The notes beneath the pieces were generated by a model that saw nothing but the letters and a program-made list of their open reading frames with translations, did no database searches and was not told where the DNA came from. Made by a program: the position numbers and the translations under genes. From Jiulongibacter sediminis (GTDB lineage: Bacteria; Bacteroidota; Bacteroidia; Cytophagales; Spirosomataceae), in NCBI RefSeq assembly GCF_001306455.1, contig NZ_LGTQ01000011.1, forward strand, positions 1-64,000: DNA of 64,000 nt, written 5' to 3'. Shown in pieces: positions 1 through 8,622 of the stretch; the first letter of the stretch is position 1; each line of letters begins with the position of its first letter.

Positions 1-1
1 G

Positions 2-2035
2 AATCAGGAACAGGCCGGTGAAGGCTGGAGTGACTATCTGACATTGATGCTGACCACCGACTGGGCAAGCCTGGAACCGACCGTCGCTGATGCAGGGATC
101 GGTCGTGGTATTGGAAATTATGTTTTAGGAAACCCAATCACCGGAAAAGGTATTCGCCCCTACCGATACTCTTATAATAAAGACAGTTTGAATAACCCTG
201 TCACTTATGCCAAGGTGGGCGACACCAATAATTTCTCACGACCTCACGGCATTGGATCCATCTGGGCCACCACTCTTTGGGATATGACCTGGGAGATCAT
301 TTTTCAGGATGACAGCATCGTTCATGACATTCATAATGTACCTGCCAGCACTACTGACCTTATCGGTAACCTTGCGGCTCTGAAACTCGTCAACGAGGGA
401 TTGCGTCTTCAGCCCTGTTCACCCAGCTTTATCGATGCCCGCGACGCTATTTTAAAGGCTGATGAAATGCTTTTCGGCGGCCGGTACCGCTGTGCCATTG
501 GCAAAGCCTTCGCCAGAAGAGGCATGGGTGCATTGGCCAGCACTGGCTTTAGCACGGATGACCGGTTTGTGACAGAAGATTTCACCCTTTTCTCAGGCAC
601 GCCTCTGAACGCTGTTACTATTACCCCTGAAATCTGCTCCGGAGAGCTTTTTGACCTTACCACCAGCACTTCCGCTAGTGGTACTTTTTCTTTTTCCTGG
701 GAAAGAGTGGCCCAGAACGGTATCACCGGTTCAGGCAATAGTGGAACCGGAGCCAATATCCAGGAAACAATTACCAATGCCACCATTTATCCAGCAGTGG
801 TACAGTATAATGTAACGGTATCACCGGATGCCTGTAATGCCAGCCCAAAGCCACAGCCGGTCTATGTAAAGGTAAAACCCAAAGTAATTCCCGAAGTCAG
901 CCTTTATGAAGTTTGTCAGGGCACAGCTGTCCCTGTCAGTGAAGGACTAGTGGCACCAAGTGCTTATACCACCACGATTAATGGAACGCTAACAAGTACC
1001 ACCCCAACATATCGACGTGGACAGGGCTCTGACATCAATTATTACTGGGCCTCAGATGTCGGCACCAATGTGCATTATGTCACCTATGCCTTTAAAGCTG
1101 CCGAGTCCGCACCTATCTCTATAGAAACCGTGGCCGGAACCTTGTCCGGCACCTATCCAGAACTCAATTATCTGACTCTTTACAAGAATAATTTTGACCC
1201 CCTAAACCCGGCTAATAATTTTCTGAAAGGAGATGATGTAACCGGCCGGAATTGGCCCCGACCTAAAATTCGATATACACTGCAGAAAGATACCGTATAT
1301 GTTCTGGTAGCTGCGACTTACTTTAATAACATAACGGGTAACTTCACGCTGGAGTCTAACATGCCTATTTTCGGAGGGTTCAATAACTGGTATACCGATT
1401 CCAGCGGCGGAAGCTCATTATCAACCAATAATATCTTCAACCCGGTAGGGCTGGCCGGTTCCGGAATTACCAACACCGAAACAGCCCTTTCCAAAACCTT
1501 TTATGTAGCTACAAACCTCTACCCCGAGTGCCGGACACCGGTTACGTTTAACATCAATGCCAATGATGCACCTACCGGTACAGTGAGTGACAATGCTCAG
1601 GTTTGCCCCGGAGATAACTCAGGAACTCTCACGTTAAGCGGGCATCAGGGGACTGTGGCCAACTGGCAGTCTTCGATTGATGGTTTTACAACATCTGACA
1701 GCCTTCCGAATACAACTGCAAGTCAGAGTTATACGAATCTCAATGCCGATACCCGGTTCAGGGCGGTGGTGAAAAACGGGGCCTGCCCGCCGGGATACTC
1801 CACTTCGGCAAGCATCGTTGTTAAAAAAGCAACCTTTACTGCCACCAGCCCCGATTATGATCTGAACGGTCAATCGGGCACGCTGGAAGCACTCGAATAC
1901 ATCAACGCCAGTAATAAAGTCTCTAACAATTCAACAGCTCAATTGGCCGCAGGGAAGGCGATTGAATTGAAAGAAGGTTTTGAAGTCAGCAACTCTGTCT
2001 TTGAGGCTCTCATTGAGGATGTTTGTCCGAATTAA
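2..2035 (+). CDS. Secreted M36 (fungalysin-type) metallopeptidase, 5' part missing
   Basis: The reading frame is open from base 2, so the gene begins outside the window and only about 678 C-terminal residues are present. The first codons read NQEQAGEGWSDYL. This matches the segment just after the HExxH helix of M36 peptidases, where the Glu of GEGWSD is the third zinc ligand; the HExxH itself would lie before the window. About 190 residues of catalytic domain follow, then Ig-like domains of about 80-100 residues with conserved Cys/Pro (for example VCPGDNSGTLTLSG). The last 45 residues (GKAIELKEGFEV near the end, final Cys) form the C-terminal module also found at the end of the 28187 protein. 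Expected to be an extracellular protease. The nominal TTG at 44 is not a real start. Family call fairly sure from the motif; no HExxH can be checked. Confidence 0.82.
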   Translation, partial: NQEQAGEGWSDYLTLMLTTDWASLEPTVADAGIGRGIGNYVLGNPITGKGIRPYRYSYNKDSLNNPVTYAKVGDTNNFSRPHGIGSIWATTLWDMTWEIIFQDDSIVHDIHNVPASTTDLIGNLAALKLVNEGLRLQPCSPSFIDARDAILKADEMLFGGRYRCAIGKAFARRGMGALASTGFSTDDRFVTEDFTLFSGTPLNAVTITPEICSGELFDLTTSTSASGTFSFSWERVAQNGITGSGNSGTGANIQETITNATIYPAVVQYNVTVSPDACNASPKPQPVYVKVKPKVIPEVSLYEVCQGTAVPVSEGLVAPSAYTTTINGTLTSTTPTYRRGQGSDINYYWASDVGTNVHYVTYAFKAAESAPISIETVAGTLSGTYPELNYLTLYKNNFDPLNPANNFLKGDDVTGRNWPRPKIRYTLQKDTVYVLVAATYFNNITGNFTLESNMPIFGGFNNWYTDSSGGSSLSTNNIFNPVGLAGSGITNTETALSKTFYVATNLYPECRTPVTFNINANDAPTGTVSDNAQVCPGDNSGTLTLSGHQGTVANWQSSIDGFTTSDSLPNTTASQSYTNLNADTRFRAVVKNGACPPGYSTSASIVVKKATFTATSPDYDLNGQSGTLEALEYINASNKVSNNSTAQLAAGKAIELKEGFEVSNSVFEALIEDVCPN

Positions 2036-2118
2036 AGAAAAGAAAGCTCTCTGTCAGAAGTAATTTCCCCCGAAACAAGGTAAGATCATTTGCTTCTTGT
2101 GACCTTTCTTTGTTTCTG

Positions 2119-2742
2119 ATGATTAGGCTACTCTGCTTTCTTGTTTTGATCAGTTGCTCCCGTTTAGAGCAACTACTTCCGCCGGAAGCTGCCGGAAGTG
2201 ATAGTACCATTTCTGTTCTATTAGTAGGCAACAGTCTTACCTACACCAATAATTTACCGGAACTTATCAAAAAAGAGGCTTTGCTCTTCGGTGTTGAAAT
2301 CAGAACAGAAATGCTGGCCTTGCCGAATTATGCCATTCCTGACCATCTTTCGGATGGCAAACTGCAACGCTTGATTAAAAAAGGGGATTTCGATTTTGTA
2401 GTCGCACAGCAAGGGCCATCCTCTCAAGCTGACGGACGACAGATGCTTTTAGACACAGCCCCCGTTTTAGACGAGCTTTGTAAAAAACACGGTGCCCGGC
2501 TGGCCTATTTCATGGTTTGGCCATCGCGACAATATTATCAAACTTTTGATGGAGTTATTACCAATTATACTGCCGCTGCTAAATCAGTGAATGCCATACT
2601 CTGCCCTGTGGGTGTTCAATGGAAAGAAGTTACCGATACAGGTGATTTTTCCTATTACGGTTTAGATGGATTTCATCCTTCACAAAAGGGTTCCGAACTG
2701 GCTGCCAAGATCATTTGGGAGTCGATACACCCAAACAATTAA
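2119..2742 (+). CDS. SGNH/GDSL-type hydrolase lipoprotein
   Basis: A 207-residue lipoprotein with the SGNH hydrolase layout. A short hydrophobic leader ends in a lipobox with Cys13 (VLISC). Block I is VGNSL with the presumed nucleophile Ser39, and the last block is DGFHPS with Asp183 and His186 completing the triad. Likely an esterase or acetyl-ester hydrolase at the outer membrane; substrate unknown. The ATG at 2119 is preferred over an upstream TTG at 2023, because the upstream start would put 32 charged residues before the signal peptide and overlap the protease gene. The stop codon shares the palindrome TTAA with the stop of the convergent kinase gene, leaving no room for a separate terminator. 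Confidence 0.75.
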   Translation: MIRLLCFLVLISCSRLEQLLPPEAAGSDSTISVLLVGNSLTYTNNLPELIKKEALLFGVEIRTEMLALPNYAIPDHLSDGKLQRLIKKGDFDFVVAQQGPSSQADGRQMLLDTAPVLDELCKKHGARLAYFMVWPSRQYYQTFDGVITNYTAAAKSVNAILCPVGVQWKEVTDTGDFSYYGLDGFHPSQKGSELAAKIIWESIHPNN

Positions 2743-4523
2743 AGAGGGACAGACAGGGTAAAAACTGACCCTTCACCCGGCCTACTCTGAACCTCTATTT
2801 TACCCCCAAGTTCACCGGCTATTCTATTGACAATATTCAGACCTAAGCCAAAACTGTGTTCACCGGCAGTAGTTTGATTTTTTGTGGTTTTATAGCGATC
2901 AAACAACGTTTTAAGTTCTTCCTGATCAATTCCGGGTCCATGATCTTTTACCTCAAAACATAAAAAATTGTTGTGCTGATAACTTCTCAAAATCACCTCA
3001 GTACCGGTCTCCGAGTATTTAACAGCATTTGACAAAAGGTTTTCCAAAGCTCTGAAAAGCAACGAACGGTCGGTCAGGAGTTCTTCCTGATCTTGCTCTA
3101 CGTGTACTATCAGGTCAATCTTTTTGGTGTCAGCCAAAGGCTTGAAGCGACTGACCAAATCTTTGAAAAGTAGGGCCAAATCTACATTTTCAAGATGTAC
3201 AGGGTGTATTTCATCTTTATCGATGGTTAAAAGTGATTTGATGGTTTTCAAACCAAAATCAGCAGTTTTAAGAATCATATCTTCTGATTCCTTGAGATCC
3301 TTCTTTGAACTTTCTGATAAATTTTGAGCCCAAAGTTTAATCGCTGAAAACGGACTACTCAAATCATGTGAAACAACTGACATCAGGTGATTTTTCTCTG
3401 AATTCAGTTGAGTGAGTTTCTCATTTTGAGATAATATGAGGGCATTTTTCTTCCGGTTTTTTTGATATGCAAAACCAATAATCCCTGCCAACAAGGCCAG
3501 AGCTAACACGCCTATCAGAAGTAATAGTTGTCTGTTTTTCTGGGCCTCAAGCTGAGCTGAAAGAAGCTCATTTTCCTGTTCACGTTCTTTGGCATTATAG
3601 GCCTCCTGCAGCTCAGCAATCTTATCTGCAGTCTGCTCATCGAGCAATTCATTTTGCAATTCATTGCTTTTTAAAAGCTCTTCATAGGCATTTTTGAAAT
3701 CTCCGTTATCGTAATAAAATACAGAGAGATGATTGTGGCTCCGCTCTCTTTGCATTTTAAAATCCAACGAATCAGCCAGCTGCATGGCATTCAGCAGTAC
3801 GTTTTCAGCTTCTACATTTCGGCCAAGGCCATGAAGAGCACCTGCTTTATTGATAAGGTTATACCATAAGTCGGTGGAAGGCTCATTTTTAAGGTATTCC
3901 AGATTATCATTACTGAGTTTAAGGCCTTCTTTGAAATTTTCAAGCCGAACATATAAAGCCGCCAAGTTGATTTTTGAATTGGCTATGCCGGGCAAATCGT
4001 CAATGTCTTCTTTGATTTTGAGCGAACGATTATAAAAGAGAAGAGCCGAGTCTGACTTTTGTTCTTTCAGGTAACATTGCCCCAGATTATTATAAAGTAC
4101 GGCCAGTCTTTTGGGACTAAAGTCCGAGGGCTGATATCTACTCAAAAGCTGCATGATCTGATTTTTGGCCTCCAAATGTTGTCCTGATATCAAATAGGTA
4201 TAAACAAGATCTGAAACAGCAGAGAGCTCATCATCCGGGTTCTCCAGCTCTTTACTGGCCTCAAGAAACTTCAGATAATAATCCAGTGCCTCTGAGCGAT
4301 TATCTTCAAAATCCTGGTAAAACCCTTTCAATCGCAAAGCATAAGCTTCAGCCCGTGGATAGCCTGAAGCTGCCAGTTTTTCAGACCAGTGGGGTATCGA
4401 ATCCTTGTTCGCAATATCCAGATATTTGATCGACAAAATATAGTCATCCCACTCCTTGGGGGTGTTCTGAGCGACAACCTCAAAGAAGCATAGCCAAAGA
4501 AAAAGCAGGCTAATCTTCTTCAT
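2739..4523 (-). CDS. TPR-sensor histidine kinase
   Basis: A 594-residue sensor kinase. It has a signal peptide (residues 1 to about 20, ending VVAQ), about 300 residues of tetratricopeptide repeats (for example LYNNLGQCYLKEQKSDSAL), a coiled coil, one membrane helix at about 331-353, a HisKA domain with phospho-acceptor His386 (VVSHDLSSPF) and a HATPase domain ending in a GLGLNIV box. The signal peptide and single membrane helix place the TPRs outside the cytoplasm, so they probably sense a peptide or protein. The start at 4523 (MKKISLLF) gives a clean signal peptide; a TTG 24 bases upstream does not. It overlaps the upstream response-regulator gene by 14 bases, so the two are co-transcribed and presumably a cognate pair. 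Confidence 0.88.
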   Translation of the reverse strand: MKKISLLFLWLCFFEVVAQNTPKEWDDYILSIKYLDIANKDSIPHWSEKLAASGYPRAEAYALRLKGFYQDFEDNRSEALDYYLKFLEASKELENPDDELSAVSDLVYTYLISGQHLEAKNQIMQLLSRYQPSDFSPKRLAVLYNNLGQCYLKEQKSDSALLFYNRSLKIKEDIDDLPGIANSKINLAALYVRLENFKEGLKLSNDNLEYLKNEPSTDLWYNLINKAGALHGLGRNVEAENVLLNAMQLADSLDFKMQRERSHNHLSVFYYDNGDFKNAYEELLKSNELQNELLDEQTADKIAELQEAYNAKEREQENELLSAQLEAQKNRQLLLLIGVLALALLAGIIGFAYQKNRKKNALILSQNEKLTQLNSEKNHLMSVVSHDLSSPFSAIKLWAQNLSESSKKDLKESEDMILKTADFGLKTIKSLLTIDKDEIHPVHLENVDLALLFKDLVSRFKPLADTKKIDLIVHVEQDQEELLTDRSLLFRALENLLSNAVKYSETGTEVILRSYQHNNFLCFEVKDHGPGIDQEELKTLFDRYKTTKNQTTAGEHSFGLGLNIVNRIAGELGGKIEVQSRPGEGSVFTLSVPL

Positions 4524-5160
4524 GTAAAATTCCGTTTTGCAGAGCAAACTTGACCATACCCACGGTATTGTTCACACCTAGTTTCACTAAGATGTTACGT
4601 CGGTGAGTATCCACGGTTCCTTTACTCAGAAAGAGCTTTTCTCCAATTTCGGACGAACTGTACTCCTGACATACCATTTTCAAAATTTCATATTCCCGCG
4701 GAGAAAGTAGCTCAGGCAGTTTGTTTTGAGGTGTGGTTACCGTATTTGGTCCCGGACCAACCTCCTCTAAATAGATTTCTGGACTAAAATAGGATTCGCC
4801 CCTGGCTACCCTTTCTATCGCCTGTTTTAGCTCCTCTATCGCTGCATCTTTCAGGATATAACCCTGAATCTGGTGTTTTTCTAACCTTCTAAGAATTCGG
4901 GTTCCTCTGAACATCGTCAGATACAAAATCGGAAGTTCAGAACGTAGCTTCCTGATTTCCATCAGCAGTTCTTCCGGGTGAAAATCCGGCAACTGGATGT
5001 CAAGCAATAAAACATCAATAGATAGATCGGGTAGTGATCTGAGAAGCGAATGCCCGTCCACAAACGACCCGGCAACCTCCAGATCAGAGGCAGCTGCAAG
5101 CAACTTCTCCAGCCCCCGGAGAAAGATTTCATGATCGTCGGTAATCGCTAGCTTATACAC
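4510..5160 (-). CDS. LuxR/NarL-type response regulator
   Basis: A 216-residue two-domain response regulator. The receiver domain (residues 1-120) has the acidic pair TDDH at 8-10 and the phosphorylation site Asp54 in LLLDIQLP. The C-terminal LuxR-type helix-turn-helix (about 150-212) has LSPREYEILKMVCQ and the recognition region SKGTVDTHRRNI. It is the first gene of a two-gene operon with the TPR kinase. It is divergent from the head-repeat surface protein at 5382, from which a 221-bp region separates it; this suggests, but does not prove, that the pair controls that surface protein. Confidence 0.9.
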   Translation of the reverse strand: MYKLAITDDHEIFLRGLEKLLAAASDLEVAGSFVDGHSLLRSLPDLSIDVLLLDIQLPDFHPEELLMEIRKLRSELPILYLTMFRGTRILRRLEKHQIQGYILKDAAIEELKQAIERVARGESYFSPEIYLEEVGPGPNTVTTPQNKLPELLSPREYEILKMVCQEYSSSEIGEKLFLSKGTVDTHRRNILVKLGVNNTVGMVKFALQNGILHEED

Positions 5161-5381
5161 CCAGTGTTTTTTCTGATTCTATTAAACTGTTATCTAATGT
5201 ATAGAAAAAGGAATGGACATAAAAACGTATACACTTGACCGATCAGAAAGGTGAACAAATTCTATTTCCTCTTCAAATGAATAAGAACTTCTCCTTAATG
5301 CTGTTCACGAAAAACCGTAAAATAAAACCCTCTGGACTTTTCCGGTATCCGTCCCGTATATTGGGGCAAAACCGTTTTTGA

Positions 5382-7103
5382 ATGCATAGAATTTTACTCC
5401 TGATTTTTATTATTACTCCTTTATTGTCTAATGCTCAAAGCACAGAAATAAAACCTGGTGTTGTGCTTCCAGAAATGACCACAGCTCAGCGGACCGGAAT
5501 GGCCAACCCCACCAATGGTATGCTTGTTTTTGATTCAGATACCCAGAGTTACTGGTTCAGACAATCAGGGAATTGGGTGGAACTACCCAAAGGGGGAAGT
5601 ACCTCAAATTACTGGCAACTTGATGGTCTTGGTGGAAATGAAATTAGAAATACGAACAGTGGGGGATTTTGGAGTGAGAACCAAACCGGTCTAAACATTA
5701 ATTCAAACGATACCAGTAATCCACCGACTGCTCCTGTCAATGGTGACGGAACTCGGTTGATGTGGATTCCTTCAAGATCAGCATTTCGAGTAGGAACAGT
5801 AACCAATGGAAATAAATCATGGGATGCTGATTCTATTGGTCTTTTTTCTTTTGCCTCAGGCTATGGTTCGAAAGCAAAAGGGCGACATTCTATCGCTATG
5901 GGTTACTATAATCTTGCTTCAGCGTATTACTCAACAGCTTTTGGTCATTTTAGTAAAGCAACCGGACACAACTCTGTAGCCTTAGGTTACAGAACTTCGG
6001 CTTCTGAAAAGTACACAACATCAATGGGCTCTGAAACTCAGGCATCAGGTGAATATTCAACGGCAATGGGACTTGAGACAATTGCATCTGGGGATAGATC
6101 AATAGCAATGGGAGACAAATCTTTAGCCTCAGGTTATCGGTCTACGGCGACCGGCTATAGCACCACGGCCTCTGGTGGTATTTCCACTTCTTTCGGCTCT
6201 GAATCGATTGCTTCAGGGGATAGATCAACAGCAATGGGCTACCAAACTGTAGCGTCAGCTCCATTTTCTACAGCTATGGGAAACCGTTCCACGGCATCTG
6301 GATATAATTCATCAGCTATCGGCGAAAAAACAGTTGCAAAAGCTGTTGGCGGAACATCTTTGGGTTTATGGAATGATGATTCTGATATAGCTGGTTCATA
6401 TCCTGGAGTTAGTTCCGACAGAATTTTCCAAATAGGAAATGGTAATAGTTCTTCACGTTCAAATGCCTTGACAGTGCTTCGAAACGGATATATGGGAACA
6501 ATGAATGTATTGGATCCACAGGCTAATCTGCATTTGAAATATGCGGGTTCAAATAACTGGGATGCCCATTTAAGACTTGAAGCTACCAATGGTGAATATT
6601 CTAATATTGTCTACGACGCGGATGGCCTGAAGTTCAGAACGTTTGGTTCTACAGATGATTTTCACTTCAGAAATTCTCTGAATGATCACATCGCTACCAT
6701 TTATGAGGATGGCGACATGGATATTGACGGAACCCTTTCGCAAAGCTCAGACCGAAGACTAAAGAGAGATATTGTAACGCTGGAAAATTCTTCTCAAAAA
6801 CTGACTCAAGTCAATGGTGTCCATTACTACTGGAAAGACCAGAATAAAGACCAACAACTACAAACAGGTCTTATTGCTCAGGAAGTCCAACGAATTTTCC
6901 CTGAGCTGGTGAATGAAGGTGAAGACGGCTACCTTTCTGTAAATTATATTGGGTTGATTCCACATTTAATTGAGACTTATAAAGATTTATTGTCGGAGAA
7001 TGAATCCTTAAAAAAGAGGGCTTTGATTCAGAAAGAACACAATAAAGAAGTGAATCAAAGACTGGCCAGACTGGAAGCTTTGATTGATCAAGCTGCGAAC
7101 TAA
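5382..7103 (+). CDS. Secreted tail-fibre-like protein: YadA-type head repeats plus S74 self-cleaving chaperone
   Basis: 573 residues. A signal peptide (1-19, SNAQ) is followed by the Bacteroidota N-terminal module (VLPEMTTAQRTGMANPTNGM) that ends in a W-V-E-L strand. From about 155 to 325 there are roughly a dozen 14-residue repeats of the form AMGxxSxASGxxS, as in trimeric adhesin heads. The C-terminus (about 450-573) is a peptidase S74 intramolecular chaperone with the motif SDRRLK. Ser456 and Lys461 have the five-residue spacing of the catalytic dyad in phage endosialidase chaperones, and a coiled coil follows. In that family the chaperone drives trimerisation and then cuts itself off. There is no YadA membrane anchor, so how it is displayed is unknown. 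Probably a trimeric surface fibre. Confidence 0.86.
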   Translation: MHRILLLIFIITPLLSNAQSTEIKPGVVLPEMTTAQRTGMANPTNGMLVFDSDTQSYWFRQSGNWVELPKGGSTSNYWQLDGLGGNEIRNTNSGGFWSENQTGLNINSNDTSNPPTAPVNGDGTRLMWIPSRSAFRVGTVTNGNKSWDADSIGLFSFASGYGSKAKGRHSIAMGYYNLASAYYSTAFGHFSKATGHNSVALGYRTSASEKYTTSMGSETQASGEYSTAMGLETIASGDRSIAMGDKSLASGYRSTATGYSTTASGGISTSFGSESIASGDRSTAMGYQTVASAPFSTAMGNRSTASGYNSSAIGEKTVAKAVGGTSLGLWNDDSDIAGSYPGVSSDRIFQIGNGNSSSRSNALTVLRNGYMGTMNVLDPQANLHLKYAGSNNWDAHLRLEATNGEYSNIVYDADGLKFRTFGSTDDFHFRNSLNDHIATIYEDGDMDIDGTLSQSSDRRLKRDIVTLENSSQKLTQVNGVHYYWKDQNKDQQLQTGLIAQEVQRIFPELVNEGEDGYLSVNYIGLIPHLIETYKDLLSENESLKKRALIQKEHNKEVNQRLARLEALIDQAAN

Positions 7104-7355
7104 ATAAATCTACTTATCGCCTCTTTTTGAAATGGCTTAGGACTCAAAAAAACTGCAATGCCTTAATCAAACTGCTTGGTACCTAGCGAGAAAACGTTGT
7201 CTAAAACAGGTTATTCAAGTGAACCGGATATCTTCTGCTTGACTGTTTCCTTAATCGTGTAAATCGGGCTTTTGACGTAAAAAAAATTACCTAAATACAG
7301 TATGTTTTTGTGAGCGGTCTTTTGGGAGCTTTGAATAATCAAAAAACCAAAAGTC

Positions 7356-7811
7356 ATGAAGAAAAACATATCATTATTTTCGGTCTGTGCACTTTTAATA
7401 AGTGTGATACTAATTTCATCTTGTGAAAAAGCAGAGCCTGAACCACCTCTTTCAGATCAAATCACCGGACAGTACGAGGTCGATTATTATCTGGTAGGCA
7501 GCACTTTGGTTTCATTACCCGTCACGGTAGACGGTATTACCGCCACTGCTAAAATTAACATCAGCCGCGTTTCCGATACCGATGCCAAAGTAGTTTTTAC
7601 CTTTATTCAAACAGCCTCAAGTTTCGGACTTTCGGATGAATCTACCAGCACCGTGCCTTCTGTGTCACTCAGCAAAAGTAGTTCGGGTGAAATTATGGGA
7701 GCCGATGCCTCCGGTAACTCCATCACTCATAAAAACGGCGAGGTAGAGGTGATTCTGAAAAGCAATGACCCTTCAAAAACTCTGACGATCCACGCCAATA
7801 CCGGCTCCTGA
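7356..7811 (+). CDS. Small lipoprotein of unknown function
   Basis: 151 residues with a lipoprotein signal (ILISSC, Cys at 23). The mature part is predicted to be mostly beta strand (about 125 residues, Ser/Thr rich) with a start like a lipocalin-type strand (ITGQYEVDYYLVG). I do not recognise a family with certainty. It has its own 250-bp upstream region and ends just before a degraded copy of an AraC-type 3' end, so it probably forms a single-gene unit. Confidence 0.6.
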   Translation: MKKNISLFSVCALLISVILISSCEKAEPEPPLSDQITGQYEVDYYLVGSTLVSLPVTVDGITATAKINISRVSDTDAKVVFTFIQTASSFGLSDESTSTVPSVSLSKSSSGEIMGADASGNSITHKNGEVEVILKSNDPSKTLTIHANTGS

Positions 7812-7928
7812 AACAGAAGTCCCTACAACTCAAGTCAGCTATCAGTTAGGTTTCAGCAGCCCGGCCTATTTTCTCCAAAAGTTTTCCCGATCATCATGGG
7901 TATCCTCCGAGTAGGGTTGGTTGATTGG
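7811..7928 (+). pseudogene. Degraded remnant of a hybrid-kinase AraC-domain 3' end
   Basis: About 115 bases closely match the last codons and stop region of the hybrid kinase gene at 18789-18910. Shared blocks include GCTATCA..TAGG.TTCAGCAGCCC.GCCTATTT, GATCA...TGGGTAT and CCGAGTAGGGTTGG.TGATTGG. The copy has small indels and an early stop, so it is not translatable as this domain. Together with the intact copy it makes a direct repeat flanking the 8.1-18.9 kb block of surface genes. Reading it as a leftover of an earlier kinase gene or of a cassette duplication is inference. Confidence 0.75.
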
Positions 7929-8135
7929 GGAATTGGTGCATTGATCAAAGTCTCCTTGTTTTCCATCATCAACTCACCTTCAACTTTTTACCTTAAACCT
8001 TTAACCGGGTAACTTAACCCTTTCTTAATACTCAATACTCTAAAAACTCAAAATTGAAAGCTTTTGCTCTAAAATTGAAAGTACATAACTAATTATCAGA
8101 CAGAACTTTGTGGTGTAATCAAAAACGAAAACACC
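7812..8135. other. Intergenic region with kinase remnant, degenerate TTGG-rich tract and promoter
   Basis: This 324-bp gap contains, in order, the degraded AraC 3'-end copy, a tract of degenerate ATTGG/AACCTTT-type words resembling the sequence after the intact kinase gene, and the 21-bp-spaced direct repeat and -7 box that precede the lipoprotein gene at 8136. I see no other gene in it. Confidence 0.6.
8047..8081 (+). promoter_or_regulatory. Direct-repeat operator candidate, 21-bp period
   Basis: Two identical copies of AAAATTGAAAG start at 8050 and 8071, exactly 21 bp apart (two helical turns). A -7-like box GAACTTTG follows at 8103-8110, 21 bases after the second copy. The same arrangement stands before the gene at 13441 and, in reverse orientation, before the gene at 47286. 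The spacing fits a dimeric activator bound to one face of the helix. LytTR proteins are known to bind direct repeats about two turns apart, so one of the orphan LytTR proteins is a candidate (inference). Confidence 0.6.
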
Positions 8136-8609
8136 ATGAAACAAATTAGTTTACTTCTTCTTTCTTCCTTATTGCTTTCCTGCTCAGCAGGTGTCAAAAA
8201 GGATTTTCTGAGCGGCTTAAAAGTCACTAATTCAGGTCTGGCATTTGAGCAGGCATATATGAGCTCAGACGGTAAATCCCTTCAGACAGACCAACTCAAA
8301 ACGGGCCAGAAAGTAACTCTACAACTTACTGGTGTGAAGGGCTTTGAGCTAATCGATGACATGGCTTACCCCGGTGCTACTATTGAAGTCATTGACAAAA
8401 CCGGAGTCAAAGCCATGGAATTGGCCGACCTGTTTTCGTCCTATAATGAAACAGGAGTTAAACCGACAGACGCCCAATACCTCTCCACCGCCCTGACCAT
8501 CGGTAACCCTTTGCTGGTAGGTGAAACCTATACTTTCAAAAGCCATTTCTGGGACAAAAACGGTAGCGGCGAGATCAATGGAGAAATGGAGTTTACGGTG
8601 GTAGAATAA
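8136..8609 (+). CDS. Small lipoprotein, first gene of the 8.1-13.3 kb surface-protein operon
   Basis: 157 residues with a lipoprotein signal (LLLSC, Cys16). The mature protein has an apparently all-beta pattern with phrases such as LKTGQKVTLQLTGVKGF and GETYTFKSHFWDKNGSG, suggesting one or two Ig-like sandwiches. I do not recognise a family. It starts 55 bases downstream of the direct-repeat operator and only 13 bases separate its stop from the next gene, so it leads an operon with the three propeller-like proteins. Confidence 0.6.
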   Translation: MKQISLLLLSSLLLSCSAGVKKDFLSGLKVTNSGLAFEQAYMSSDGKSLQTDQLKTGQKVTLQLTGVKGFELIDDMAYPGATIEVIDKTGVKAMELADLFSSYNETGVKPTDAQYLSTALTIGNPLLVGETYTFKSHFWDKNGSGEINGEMEFTVVE

Positions 8610-8622
8610 TTTGTGAATCGAA

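Noticed and set aside
409-786. Minus-strand open frame inside the M36 peptidase gene
   Set aside because: It mirrors the coding frame on the other strand, has no homology I recognise and no start context. Many similar frames were left out.
5382-7103. Trimeric autotransporter (YadA family)
   Set aside because: The head repeats match, but there is no C-terminal membrane anchor; the end is an S74 chaperone, so the protein is called fibre-like.
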